DNA of 64,000 bases from Alkanindiges illinoisensis (GTDB taxonomy: Bacteria > Pseudomonadota > Gammaproteobacteria > Pseudomonadales > Moraxellaceae), in assembly GCF_004377485.1 (NCBI RefSeq), contig NZ_SNTY01000067.1, positions 62,001 through 126,000 of the forward strand, read 5' to 3'. The position numbers were made by a program, and so were the translations under genes. Positions within the stretch are counted from its first letter, which is position 1. Each line of letters starts with the position of its first letter. The notes under the pieces were generated by a model, which was not told the DNA's origin, did not search any database, and worked only from the letters and a program-made list of their open reading frames with translations. Below are positions 36,467-45,334 of the stretch, in pieces.

Positions 36467-37579
36467 ATGCGCTGGTTGTTTGTAATAATTTTGGTAGCGT
36501 TGTTTGAGCTGTTTAGCTATGGCGCTGCACAGGGCTTGAACTGGGGGCTTGCCAGTATTTTAAGCCCGCAGTCGGCGCAGTACCTGCTTTGGGGCGTGTT
36601 TGCAGTTAGCAATGGGTTGTTGATGATTGCCATCCTGCGGCTTTTTAGCATGGGTCTTAAGCTGGCTATGACATGGCTGACTTTATTATGGCTGGTGATT
36701 TTAACCACTGTGGCCGTGGCTGGCGTGAATGTGATTCTTCGCTATGGCCTAAGTACCTTGTATCAACAGCCGTTTTACCAGAATTATGGCGTATTGCTGA
36801 TGATGGTACTGGGCTTTGCAGGCCTGGTTGGTTTAAGCCTGTATAACGCCTACAGGCTTACTGTGCGCAAGTTACGCATTACTATTGATAAGCCTTTAAG
36901 TACGCCGCTACGCCTTGCCATGGTTTCGGATTTGCACCTGGGCCTGCTGGTGGGCAAATACCATTTGAATCAATTAAGCAATATTATCCAGCGTGAACAG
37001 GTGCAGTTATTGCTGATGCCCGGCGACATTATGGATGATGACATCAAGTACTACCAAGCCCGCCAGATGCAAACCAGTTTGCAGCACTTAGTAAGTCAGG
37101 TGCCGTTTGGCGTATATGCCACACTGGGCAACCATGACTTATATGGCAGTCGTGCAGAAATCACCAACGCATTGCGGCAGGCAGGCGTGCAGGTATTAAT
37201 TGATGAGGGTATGCTGGTGAATCATCAGGTATGGCTGGCAGGGCGGCTGGATGACATGATCGGCAATCGCAAGGCCACAGCGGAATTAATGCCCGCAAAC
37301 CTGAATCAACCGATTATTTTAATGGATCACCGTCCTAGCCATATCAATGAAAATAGCCAGCTACCGATTGATTTGCAGGTTTCCGGTCATACCCACAATG
37401 GACAGATTTTTCCGGCCAATTTTATTGTGAAATACTTAAATACCGTGGCGTATGGCTACAAGAAAATCCGTAATACCCATGTGGTGGTGAGTTCCGGCTT
37501 TGGCTTTTGGGGCGTGCCATTTCGCTTGGGATCACAATCGGAAGTGTGGGTGATTGAGATGGTAGGGGCAGGTATTTAA
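36467..37579 (+). CDS. Membrane-bound metallophosphoesterase
   Basis: 370 residues. Four N-terminal membrane helices (about 3-23, 38-60, 67-92, 105-127) are followed by a calcineurin-type phosphoesterase domain with all metal motifs: SDLHLG (154-159), GDIMDD, GNHD (221-224) and GHTHNG (about 308-313). The catalytic domain is expected on the cytoplasmic or periplasmic face next to the membrane; related proteins include YkuE/LpxH-like enzymes. Substrate unknown. Confidence 0.85.
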   Translation: MRWLFVIILVALFELFSYGAAQGLNWGLASILSPQSAQYLLWGVFAVSNGLLMIAILRLFSMGLKLAMTWLTLLWLVILTTVAVAGVNVILRYGLSTLYQQPFYQNYGVLLMMVLGFAGLVGLSLYNAYRLTVRKLRITIDKPLSTPLRLAMVSDLHLGLLVGKYHLNQLSNIIQREQVQLLLMPGDIMDDDIKYYQARQMQTSLQHLVSQVPFGVYATLGNHDLYGSRAEITNALRQAGVQVLIDEGMLVNHQVWLAGRLDDMIGNRKATAELMPANLNQPIILMDHRPSHINENSQLPIDLQVSGHTHNGQIFPANFIVKYLNTVAYGYKKIRNTHVVVSSGFGFWGVPFRLGSQSEVWVIEMVGAGI

Positions 37580-37595
37580 GTGGCTTTAGTTAAAA

Positions 37596-38207
37596 TTATA
37601 GTTTAAATTTTTGAAGCTGTTTATAAGCACGAGCTAGACTGTCAGAATGCTCAATCGCTGATTCAATACACCAATTTTCTCTTACAAATTCAGTTAGGCG
37701 AGCATTGTATCCAAGACCAACTTTGCTTGTAATGTTAGTAGGCGAAGGTAGTAGATCTTCTTTAAGTTGACGATTACCATAGCGATTAACCAAATCAAGA
37801 AGATATTTTTTTGGATCTTGTTCTAACTCACTATTTAAAGGAATTTTATTAATAGGAGCATTAATCCAAGCTGATAGACCTTGACGGTCTGCTAATAACC
37901 AGCTTTCTGTTTCACGGACAGCAACTCGAAAGTAAAACTGTTCTGGATGATTTGGTTCAACCAACCAATCTTTGATTAGTGCAGGAGCACAAATTACCTT
38001 ATCTAAGTCTGTAAGTAATAATATCGGTGCATGATGAGCAAGTTTAATAAAATTTGGTAATTTTTTTTTAAGTTGCCCATTACCGCCAGTGATGATAGGT
38101 TTAATGAGAGTATCTGGTGCTAAATGCTGAAGTAAGCGTTCGCCACAAGCTTGAGCTAAAGGATCCTCGCAGGCTAAAAAAAAATACACTATTATTACTC
38201 TGCCCAA
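37596..38207 (-). CDS. DUF4276-like (possible TOPRIM-type) protein, partner of AAA ATPase
   Basis: 203 residues. N-terminal hydrophobic strand ending in E14-D15, an acidic DxD pair D67/D69 after a hydrophobic strand (ILLLTDLDK), and the motif VAVRETESWLLAD (E99, E101, W103). These features resemble DUF4276 proteins, whose layout is like a TOPRIM nuclease fold; the assignment is by motif only. The start overlaps the end of the upstream ATPase gene by 13 nt, so the two are coupled. The region is clearly richer in A+T than its neighbours, which suggests horizontal acquisition. It meets the metallophosphoesterase gene tail to tail with 16 bp between. Confidence 0.6.
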   Translation of the reverse strand: MGRVIIVYFFLACEDPLAQACGERLLQHLAPDTLIKPIITGGNGQLKKKLPNFIKLAHHAPILLLTDLDKVICAPALIKDWLVEPNHPEQFYFRVAVRETESWLLADRQGLSAWINAPINKIPLNSELEQDPKKYLLDLVNRYGNRQLKEDLLPSPTNITSKVGLGYNARLTEFVRENWCIESAIEHSDSLARAYKQLQKFKL

Positions 38208-39355
38208 AACCCAAGTTGATTAATCTGAGTGGGTCGAGTTTGAGGTAGTATTACCTCTGCTACTGTTAACCCCGCCTGTAAAGCAATTCTATCTTCCTCA
38301 CTAACAGATTGTATAGTTGTACCTTCTTTTTCTGGTTTTAGAATAACTAAACTATTTGCATCTATTCCTTCATTACTAAGGAGGTGCTCACTATGAGTAG
38401 TGATAATTATTTGCCTACGAATTTTACGATTAGAACGCAAAATTCGGTTGATTAATAAAGGAATTTGTTCAACAACAGCTTGATTAAGTGAAAGCTCAGG
38501 TTCTTCCAGTAAGAGTAGGCCATTGCTATCTTGTAAGGACCACAATATACCTAATAATCTAAGTGTTCCATCTGAAAAGCTATCTTCACGTTGCCATCCA
38601 GCATTAGGTCGATAGTGCTCGTACCGTGCTTCTAAATGAGGGTGCCCCATTTCATCCTTAGTAAATCTCAATTCTTTAAATTGAGGGACAGCCTGTGACA
38701 AAGCATTGCCGATTTTTGCTAAACGTGCATTTCGGGTTTTTTCTTGAATTTTTGCTAAACGCTCTAAAAAGCCCTGTCCAAAAGGATCATCTTCAATCCG
38801 GTTTCCACCAATTTTTTCACTATATTTAAGAAGTTGAGGTACTAAGTGTAAATAAGTAATATTAGAAAAAAACTCAGCAATGTTTCTAAAATCTTTATTA
38901 GCACGAGTTTGCTCTAAAGCAGTCTCAGTTAATAAAAGTTGGTCCTTTTTATCTTCAGCATTAGGTCTTTTGAGTAAACGGTGACCTCCTTGCCATACTT
39001 CTTCACATGAAACAAAGGTGCGGTGTTTACCTTTTCCTTCAGGTTTAAATCCTAAGATATACTGCCAACTAATATACTCATCATCTGGCTTATCAACAAA
39101 ATTAATTTCAATCTTAACTTCAGTATCCTGACGTGCATGTAAACATCTAATTTTGGGAACTGTACCTCGATCATTGACCGCTTTTTGTAAACCACCACCT
39201 TCAGGTTTTGCAATATCTCTTAAAAAGCGGAATACGTCTAAAAAATTAGACTTACCAGCTGCATTCGCTCCTAAGATATAAGAAACGTCAGCTAACTGCG
39301 CATCAGCTTGGCGAAAATTCCGCCAATTTTTTAGTTTTACACTTTTGATAAACAT
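38195..39355 (-). CDS. OLD/RecF-like AAA ATPase (AAA_15/21 type)
   Basis: 386 residues forming one SMC/ABC-type ATPase: Walker A GANAAGKSN (29-37), signature SFSDGTLRLLGIL (from 259), Walker B LLLLEEPELSLN (from 280), H-loop ITTHSEHLL (318-326). Unlike OLD nucleases it has no C-terminal TOPRIM domain; the next gene, overlapping by 13 nt, may supply that function. AGAGG lies about 6 nt before the ATG. Lies 51 nt after engB on the same strand in a locally A+T-rich patch. ATPase-plus-nuclease pairs of this kind are common in anti-phage defence, but a role here is inference. Confidence 0.8.
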   Translation of the reverse strand: MFIKSVKLKNWRNFRQADAQLADVSYILGANAAGKSNFLDVFRFLRDIAKPEGGGLQKAVNDRGTVPKIRCLHARQDTEVKIEINFVDKPDDEYISWQYILGFKPEGKGKHRTFVSCEEVWQGGHRLLKRPNAEDKKDQLLLTETALEQTRANKDFRNIAEFFSNITYLHLVPQLLKYSEKIGGNRIEDDPFGQGFLERLAKIQEKTRNARLAKIGNALSQAVPQFKELRFTKDEMGHPHLEARYEHYRPNAGWQREDSFSDGTLRLLGILWSLQDSNGLLLLEEPELSLNQAVVEQIPLLINRILRSNRKIRRQIIITTHSEHLLSNEGIDANSLVILKPEKEGTTIQSVSEEDRIALQAGLTVAEVILPQTRPTQINQLGFWAE

Positions 39356-39406
39356 TTTTAGCCTCTAATTCCACAAGATTCTAACAGCACTATTTTAATA
39401 AATTCC

Positions 39407-40264
39407 TTAATCCAGATCCTCATCACCCACTTCAGGGATGTCGTCAATATTAATGCCTTCAAGCCTAACCGCATCAATATTAGTATCAGGATGCAATAAG
39501 CTGCTTTCTTGACTCTCTAAAGTATTATCCATCGGATTAATGGCCTTACCGTCTTCATCCACCACATAGTTCAGGCGACCCGCCATCACCATGGCCAGTT
39601 CTTCCAGACCCAGCTTACTTAATGATGAAAACAGCTGAATGGAAAAATCCAGCTTCATTTTTTTCAGTTCTTTTTTAACATCCAGCAAGGCAGCGCTGGC
39701 AGGCCCACGGTTCAACTTATCGGCTTTGGTGAGCAGGATATGCACAAACAAATGCCGATCTTTGGCCCATTCCAGCATCATGCGGTCAAAGTCCTTTAAT
39801 GGGTGACGCACATCCATCAGCAACACCAGACCGGTCAGGCTCTTGCGTTCAATCAGGTAATTTTGCAGCTCTTTTTGCCAGACTTTTTTCATTTCTTCCG
39901 GTACAGCAGCATAGCCATAACCGGGCAAATCCACCAGACGCTGGTCGGGATTGCCCAGGCTAAAAAAGTTGATCATTTGCGTGCGACCCGGACGCTTGGA
40001 AGCCCGCGCCAACTGATTTTGATCGGTAATACAATTGATAGCACTGGACTTGCCGGCATTGGAACGACCCGCAAAGGCAATTTCAAAGCCAGTATCCTCC
40101 ACACACAAATTAAGCTTGGGTGCACTCATTAAAAACTCAGCCTTGCGTAACCAGCTTAAGGCACTGAGGGCATAGGCAGAGGTTGCCGTATTTTCTTTTT
40201 TGGCATAAGAAATCGGCTTGAAGTCGTGACGCTGAAACTTGGGTATTCTGGCTTTAGGGCGCAT
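39407..40264 (-). CDS. engB: Ribosome biogenesis GTPase EngB (YihA/YsxC)
   Basis: Essential GTPase for 50S subunit assembly. G motifs: GRSNAGKSS (G1), DLPGYG (G3), TKAD (G4) and SSLSKLG (G5). 285 residues from ATG 40264, well above the usual ~200: about 45 extra residues at the N-terminus and an acidic tail of about 50 residues. MSAPKLNL at residue 46 may be a second start nearer the family norm. Confidence 0.92.
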   Translation of the reverse strand: MRPKARIPKFQRHDFKPISYAKKENTATSAYALSALSWLRKAEFLMSAPKLNLCVEDTGFEIAFAGRSNAGKSSAINCITDQNQLARASKRPGRTQMINFFSLGNPDQRLVDLPGYGYAAVPEEMKKVWQKELQNYLIERKSLTGLVLLMDVRHPLKDFDRMMLEWAKDRHLFVHILLTKADKLNRGPASAALLDVKKELKKMKLDFSIQLFSSLSKLGLEELAMVMAGRLNYVVDEDGKAINPMDNTLESQESSLLHPDTNIDAVRLEGINIDDIPEVGDEDLD

Positions 40265-40446
40265 AGTCAAACAGGGCTCTAATGATCTGGGAGAGTGTTA
40301 TCTGAACGGTATGAGGTGAGAAAATCATCTGGGTGCAGTATAAAGCCTTTTGCACGGCCTGTGTTTTTTCTTCGTGGCCTGTAGCGGGGATTGGTCAAGG
40401 ATAGTAAAAACCGATTTAATGTCTAGCAGCTTAATGTGTGCCAGTA

Positions 40447-40917
40447 CTACTGCGCCAGCATTAAATCCAGCACCGGAATGCGGTTATCGCCCTTGATAGC
40501 CTGTTGCAGTGGCGTTTTAATCATGTCGGCTAACGTGTATTGATCCAGATAATCAAAAAACACCTGCAAGGCTTGATCCAGCGCTGGTTTGAGCGCACAA
40601 ATGCTAATCAGGGTGCAGGGTGTGCTATGGCAGTCTACCAACTGAATTTGCTGCTGGGTATTTTGCTCCAAGGTTTTAATCACCTGACCCAGCCGGTATT
40701 CACTGGCAGGACGTGCCAGACTAATGCCGCCACCCTTGCCACGTGTGGTTTGTACCCAGCCTTGTTTGCCCATAAAATGCACCACCTTCACCAGATGGTT
40801 ATGCGACACCATAAGCTCATCTGCCATTTCACTAATGGTAAAAGGCGTAGGACGGGGCGGCTGGGTCAGATAAATCAGTACCCGCAAGCCAAGATCGGTA
40901 AACCGGTTTAATTGCAT
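40447..40917 (-). CDS. nsrR: Nitric-oxide-sensing Rrf2 repressor NsrR
   Basis: 156 residues. Winged-helix Rrf2 domain (MQLNRFTDLGLRVLIYL start, ISEMADELMVSHNHLVKVVH recognition region) and three cysteines spaced C-x4-C-x5-C (DCHSTPCTLISIC), the Fe-S ligands in NsrR. The cluster loses DNA binding on reaction with NO. It lies downstream of hmp on the same strand, and hmp carries a matching operator, so this is the local regulator. Confidence 0.9.
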   Translation of the reverse strand: MQLNRFTDLGLRVLIYLTQPPRPTPFTISEMADELMVSHNHLVKVVHFMGKQGWVQTTRGKGGGISLARPASEYRLGQVIKTLEQNTQQQIQLVDCHSTPCTLISICALKPALDQALQVFFDYLDQYTLADMIKTPLQQAIKGDNRIPVLDLMLAQ

Positions 40918-41107
40918 GATTCAGGTACACAAGGGTAGAAGAGGCAAAGAACACAAGATTCAGGGAACAACACAGGTTGCTTAAAATAAAAGCAGGGTTA
41001 ATCCTATCACAGATTAACCCTTAATCGCCGATAAACTAAATAAGCCTTCTAAACAATCAGTCGCTCAAATGCAGTTCTGCTTAATAGCCGTAGTGATTTA
41101 ACAGCCC

Positions 41108-42322
41108 TTAGCTAAAATGCACACCACCAGTACCAAAGGCTTCACTATGGATTTGCTCAGGCTTAATCCCGCGTGCCACCAGTGCCTTGTGCTGTTCATG
41201 CATAAAAGGAATCGGGCCACACAGGTAATAATCGGCATCTACTGGCAATTGTTCAGCCGGTAATTCAGCCAAATTCAAACGTCCGGCATGGTGATAATCC
41301 TGACCCAGTACATCGCTTGACTGGGGATGCTCATAGGCAGTCCACAGGCTCAGATTCGGCTGCTGGGTTTTAAGGTCATTTAAATGCTGCTTCATGGCAT
41401 GTACCTGACTGCCCCGGCAGGCATGAATAAAATGCACGGGTTTTGGCATGTCCAGACTCACCAAATGATTGAGCATGGCAATCATCGGGGTTAAACCTAC
41501 ACCGCCACTAATCAGCACATTGGTTTTATGGCTGTCAAATAGGAAGAAGTTGCCAGTCGGTGCAGTCACTTCAATTTCATCATTTTCCTGCATCGCATGC
41601 AAAGTATTGGATACCCAGCCGCCAATTTTGTCACCCTGTGCATCTTCACGCTTCACGGAAATGCGCAAATGATCGGCACGTGAGCTATCCGACAGGCTGT
41701 ACTGGCGCGGCTGCTTGTGACCCAGTTCCGGTACGGTCACACGCACGGAAATGTACTGACCAGCCTGATGCGGCGGGAGTTTGCCACCATCGCTAGGGAT
41801 CAGGTAAAACGAGGTAATTTCACTGCTTTCTTGAACCTTTTTAGCAATCTTGAACTTGCGCCAGCCGAGCCAGCTGCCTTGGGTCTGCTCGTGTTCCTGA
41901 TAAATCTTTTGCTCAGTTTCAATAAACACATTGGCCAGTTGCCCATAAGCCGCTGCCCATGCGGCAATCAGCTCATCTTCCATCGGCACTTTCAGTACTT
42001 CACTAATGGAATGCAGCAGGTTTTCACCCACAATATTGTAATCCGGTGCCTGAATATTCAGGCTCACATGCTTGTGCGCTACCAGCTCAATCACGGGTGC
42101 CAGCACAGAAGGGTCTTCAATATTTTCGGCATAAGCCAGCACCGCGCCTGCCAGAGCCTGTGCCTGTGCACCACTACGCTGATGCGCCAGATTAAACGTT
42201 TCCTTCAAGTCCGGGTTGTTGGTCAGCATGCGGTTATAAAAATAGCTGGTTAAGGCAACCCCGTGTTCACGCAATACAGGAACAGTGGCTTTAACGAGGT
42301 CTTTCTGGCTCTGGGTTAACAT
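41108..42322 (-). CDS. hmp: Flavohaemoprotein (nitric oxide dioxygenase)
   Basis: 404 residues from ATG 42322 (another ATG three codons earlier is less well spaced from AGAG). N-terminal globin domain with proximal His in LVAHKHVSLNIQ, FAD domain with RQYSLSD, NAD domain with GGVGLTPM, and a C-terminal SEAFGTGGVH. Converts NO to nitrate with O2 and NAD(P)H, protecting against nitrosative stress. Controlled by the NsrR box at 42347-42369. Confidence 0.95.
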   Translation of the reverse strand: MLTQSQKDLVKATVPVLREHGVALTSYFYNRMLTNNPDLKETFNLAHQRSGAQAQALAGAVLAYAENIEDPSVLAPVIELVAHKHVSLNIQAPDYNIVGENLLHSISEVLKVPMEDELIAAWAAAYGQLANVFIETEQKIYQEHEQTQGSWLGWRKFKIAKKVQESSEITSFYLIPSDGGKLPPHQAGQYISVRVTVPELGHKQPRQYSLSDSSRADHLRISVKREDAQGDKIGGWVSNTLHAMQENDEIEVTAPTGNFFLFDSHKTNVLISGGVGLTPMIAMLNHLVSLDMPKPVHFIHACRGSQVHAMKQHLNDLKTQQPNLSLWTAYEHPQSSDVLGQDYHHAGRLNLAELPAEQLPVDADYYLCGPIPFMHEQHKALVARGIKPEQIHSEAFGTGGVHFS

Positions 42323-42344
42323 GGCAAGCATCTCTGGCTGTGCT

Positions 42345-42371
42345 ATAAGATGTATATAAAATACATCTTAT
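42345..42371. promoter_or_regulatory. NsrR operator of hmp
   Basis: Perfect 11-bp arms ATAAGATGTAT and ATACATCTTAT about a 5-bp centre, 22 bp before the hmp start. Read as the 11-1-11 NsrR box, the outer AAGATG / CATCTT match known sites exactly. Confidence 0.88.
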
Positions 42372-42451
42372 AAAATCCAGCTGTCAATCTTAAATTCCAT
42401 AATTTTTTTAAGTGTTTAATTGAATCAACTTAACTCATTGATAAAAATTAA

Positions 42452-43684
42452 CTAAATTTTTTGCAGTGCCTGTTGCAAATCAGCCACAAGATCATCAATA
42501 GCTTCTAGTCCAATGCAAAAGCGCACTAAAAGTCCTTCGTAATGATGGCCAGGTTGCCGCATGTGCTCCAGTTGATAAGGCATCACCAGACTCATCGGGC
42601 CACCCCAGCTATAGCCCAGCTTGAACAACCGCAGGGCATCACAAAATGCATCCACCTGTTGCAGGGAAAATTCAGGTTTAAACAGCACGCTCACCAGTCC
42701 TGCTGCGCGATTGCTTTCACCACACACCTGTTGCCAGAACGCATGTCCTTTAGCATCAGGCAGGGCAGGGTGCAGTACCTGTGCAAAACAATCCTGCTGG
42801 CTTAGCCACGCTGCCAGTTGCCGCGCATTGCTATCTTGCTGCGCATAACGAAGCTGAATACTGGGCAGGCTACGAATAATCCGCTCGGCATCATCACCGC
42901 CCACGCCAATGCCCTGTAAGGTATGGGTACGCAGCACGGCCAGATGCAGGTTGCGTTGCCGGGTTACAATACTGCCCATCAGGACATCAGCGCCGCCACT
43001 GGGATACTTGGTTAAGGCATGCACGCTGATATCGACACTCAGGTGTTCTGCTGAAAAATCAAACGGGCAAAAGGCCAGCCCGGCGCCCCAGGTGTTATCC
43101 AGTACGGTCAGCACATTGGCTGCCTGTGCCTTTTCTACCAAACCCACCAGATCAGGAAATTCCAGCGTCACTGAACCAGCTGCTTCCAGCCAGATCAGCT
43201 TGGCCTTGGCAGAGGGCGTAAAGCTGCTGGCATCCAGCGGGTCATACAGAAAGTAATCAATGCCAAACTGGGTTTTAAGCTGTCTGATCAAATCCTTGTT
43301 TGGCCCGTAAATATTATCAGGCAGCCAGACTTCATCGCCCTGCTGTAAAAACGTAAAGTTCACCAGATTAATGGCAGACAGCCCACTGGGCGCCAAAATG
43401 CAATACTCACCGCCCTCAAGGGCAGCAATCCGGTCAGCCAGCGCATAGGTGGTTGGCGTGCCATGCAAGCCATAGCTATAGTCGTAATCATCCTGCCAGC
43501 TTCGGTTGCGCATGGCCTGCGTCGACTCAAAAAACACTGTAGATGCCCGATAAACCGCAGGTTGAACCGACCCAAACTTTTGTGGCACCTGTTTTTCAGG
43601 ATGAATCAGGCGGGTAATAGCACAGGATTTATCCATTTTATTTTCAAGAGTAGCATCGTGACGGGGCTGAACAGAATCGGGCAT
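42452..43684 (-). CDS. metC: Cystathionine beta-lyase / Cys-Met-metabolism PLP enzyme
   Basis: 410 residues from ATG 43684. Fold type I PLP enzyme: LAPSGLSAINLVNFTFL, DNTWGAGLAF (PLP aspartate) and the Schiff-base lysine in HALTKYPSGGADVLMG; YSWGGPMSLVMPY near the C-terminus is typical of MetC. Cleaves cystathionine to homocysteine in methionine synthesis; related lyases cannot be excluded. A second start (MDKSCAIT, 22 codons in from the TTG-opened frame) is also plausible. Confidence 0.85.
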   Translation of the reverse strand: MPDSVQPRHDATLENKMDKSCAITRLIHPEKQVPQKFGSVQPAVYRASTVFFESTQAMRNRSWQDDYDYSYGLHGTPTTYALADRIAALEGGEYCILAPSGLSAINLVNFTFLQQGDEVWLPDNIYGPNKDLIRQLKTQFGIDYFLYDPLDASSFTPSAKAKLIWLEAAGSVTLEFPDLVGLVEKAQAANVLTVLDNTWGAGLAFCPFDFSAEHLSVDISVHALTKYPSGGADVLMGSIVTRQRNLHLAVLRTHTLQGIGVGGDDAERIIRSLPSIQLRYAQQDSNARQLAAWLSQQDCFAQVLHPALPDAKGHAFWQQVCGESNRAAGLVSVLFKPEFSLQQVDAFCDALRLFKLGYSWGGPMSLVMPYQLEHMRQPGHHYEGLLVRFCIGLEAIDDLVADLQQALQKI

Positions 43685-43911
43685 GACAAATCCATCAAAC
43701 AAGGTTTACTGCACGCTAAATAAATAACACCATTCTGGCAAGTTTTAGCAGTTTTATTTTTACTCCATCAATTCAAGACGGCTCTGTCATATAGACTGCA
43801 AATTGGCAACGGTTTTAAAGGAAAAGATAACACAGTCACAAAAGCACACATGGTTTAATGGCTGTTTAATAATGAGTTCAGCGCACATACTGACTAGCCG
43901 GAGGTAAACTG

Positions 43912-44709
43912 ATGCAGACAGCACTACGGGTTCATTATTTCCAGCATATCTTGCACGAAGGCTATGGCAGCCCGGAACATTATTTAAAAGAAAAAGGCGC
44001 AGTATTCAGCTATACCGAATTTTTTGCACTGGACAAAGGCCAGCAGGCCAGCAATTTGCCCAGCACCGATGAGATTGATTTACTGATTGTCATGGGCGGG
44101 GTGATGAGTGTAAATGATGAAGCCACTTATCCCTGGTTAAAACAGGAAAAGCAGTGGATTCGGGAATTCATGGCCAAAGACAAGCCAGTCATTGGCTTGT
44201 GTCTGGGTGGGCAACTCATTGCTAGCAGTCTGGGTGCGCAGGTTCATAAGAACAAGTATGAAGAAATTGGCTGGTGGTCGATTTTCAAGGTTGATGGGGC
44301 TGCCCAGCATGATCCGTCACAGCACATTTTTGATTTTCCAGACGACCTGATTGCCTTAAGCTGGCATAACGAAACCTTTGAGTTACCAGAAGGTGCGGTA
44401 TTACTGGCCGGCAGTGCAGCCTGTTCAAGGCAAGCCTACCAGTACAAGCACAATGTGCTGGGCTTCCAGTTCCATCCAGAAATCACCCCAGTCAATCTGG
44501 CATTGTTCCTGGAAGAAAAGCCGGATATGGAAAACAAGGACGGAACCTATATCCAGTCATTCCATGAACTGATGGCCACCTCGCTCGATACCTTTAAGCC
44601 TGCAAACGAAATGCTCAACCGCGCCATTGATTTTGTATTGCAGGCTACTGCACAGGCACAAAGTCCCAATTCTGCCAAAGCCGCTAAAAACAACGTTCAG
44701 CCCACGTAA
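43912..44709 (+). CDS. Class I glutamine amidotransferase-like protein
   Basis: 265 residues. Triad C97 (IGLCLGGQ), H188 and E190 (FQFHPEITP). It stands alone, like the YfeJ/GuaA-like GATase domain proteins often annotated as GMP synthase-like; substrate is unknown. GGAGG lies 7 nt before the ATG. It ends just upstream of the S10 operon promoter. Confidence 0.85.
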   Translation: MQTALRVHYFQHILHEGYGSPEHYLKEKGAVFSYTEFFALDKGQQASNLPSTDEIDLLIVMGGVMSVNDEATYPWLKQEKQWIREFMAKDKPVIGLCLGGQLIASSLGAQVHKNKYEEIGWWSIFKVDGAAQHDPSQHIFDFPDDLIALSWHNETFELPEGAVLLAGSAACSRQAYQYKHNVLGFQFHPEITPVNLALFLEEKPDMENKDGTYIQSFHELMATSLDTFKPANEMLNRAIDFVLQATAQAQSPNSAKAAKNNVQPT

Positions 44710-44715
44710 GTTTGC

Positions 44716-44744
44716 TTGCTTTTAAGCCAGTTTGTCCCTACAAT
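44716..44744 (+). promoter_or_regulatory. S10 operon promoter
   Basis: TTGCTT (44716-44721) and TACAAT (44739-44744) with a 17-bp spacer, about 170 nt before rpsJ. Confidence 0.75.
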
Positions 44745-44914
44745 AGCCAGCCTTCGAGAAACTTGGTTTTCTCAAGCGGCTGTGTTTTGCCTGTCAAAAC
44801 CAGCCATGACAGTCGTGGCATCGTTCACGACCTTAGTGATTTTCACTGCCTTTGACCCTCAAGCTTGAGGCGCGTCAAGGGTGATTCTTTATTATTTGGC
44901 TTGGAGTAACTGGT
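44745..44914 (+). promoter_or_regulatory. Structured leader of the S10 operon
   Basis: Contains GAGAAA/TTTCTC (about 44757-44774) and, at 44852-44882, TTGAC-CCTCAAGCTTGAGG...GTCAA, with a competing ACCCT/AGGGT pairing followed by a U-rich stretch. In E. coli L4 represses this operon through its leader; whether the same holds here is not known. Confidence 0.45.
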
Positions 44915-45226
44915 ATGGCTAACCAGAGAATCCGTATCCGCCTGAAGTCGTTTGATCATCGTCTGATTGATCAGTCTGCCCAGGAGATCGTAGAGACCGC
45001 TAAGCGCACTGGTGCGCAAGTTTGCGGCCCGATTCCGATGCCTACTCGCATCGAACGCTTTAACGTACTGACTTCCCCACACGTCAACAAAGACGCGCGT
45101 GATCAGTATGAGATCCGTACCCACAAACGCATGGTTGATATCGTACAGCCAACTGATAAAACAGTTGATGCGCTGATGAAACTTGATCTTGCTGCTGGTG
45201 TAGACGTACAGATCGCACTGGGCTAA
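44915..45226 (+). CDS. rpsJ: 30S ribosomal protein S10
   Basis: 103 residues, full family length; [14 protein letters not shown] and [15 protein letters not shown] are typical. First gene of the S10 operon (rpsJ-rplC-rplD-rplW-rplB-rpsS-rplV-rpsC-rplP-rpmC-rpsQ). S10 also takes part in NusB-dependent antitermination. GGAG precedes the ATG. Confidence 0.98.
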   Translation: MANQRIRIRLKSFDHRLIDQSAQEIVETAKRTGAQVCGPIPMPTRIERFNVLTSPHVNKDARDQYEIRTHKRMVDIVQPTDKTVDALMKLDLAAGVDVQIALG

Positions 45227-45334
45227 TCCTCGATTAGTTGGTGCAGTGTTAAGGCTTTCGGTAAGTTGATGCAACTAAATGCTTTTCTAAATAGCAAAAC
45301 TGCTCAACAAGCCGCTTTTTAAGAGGTTAAACAA

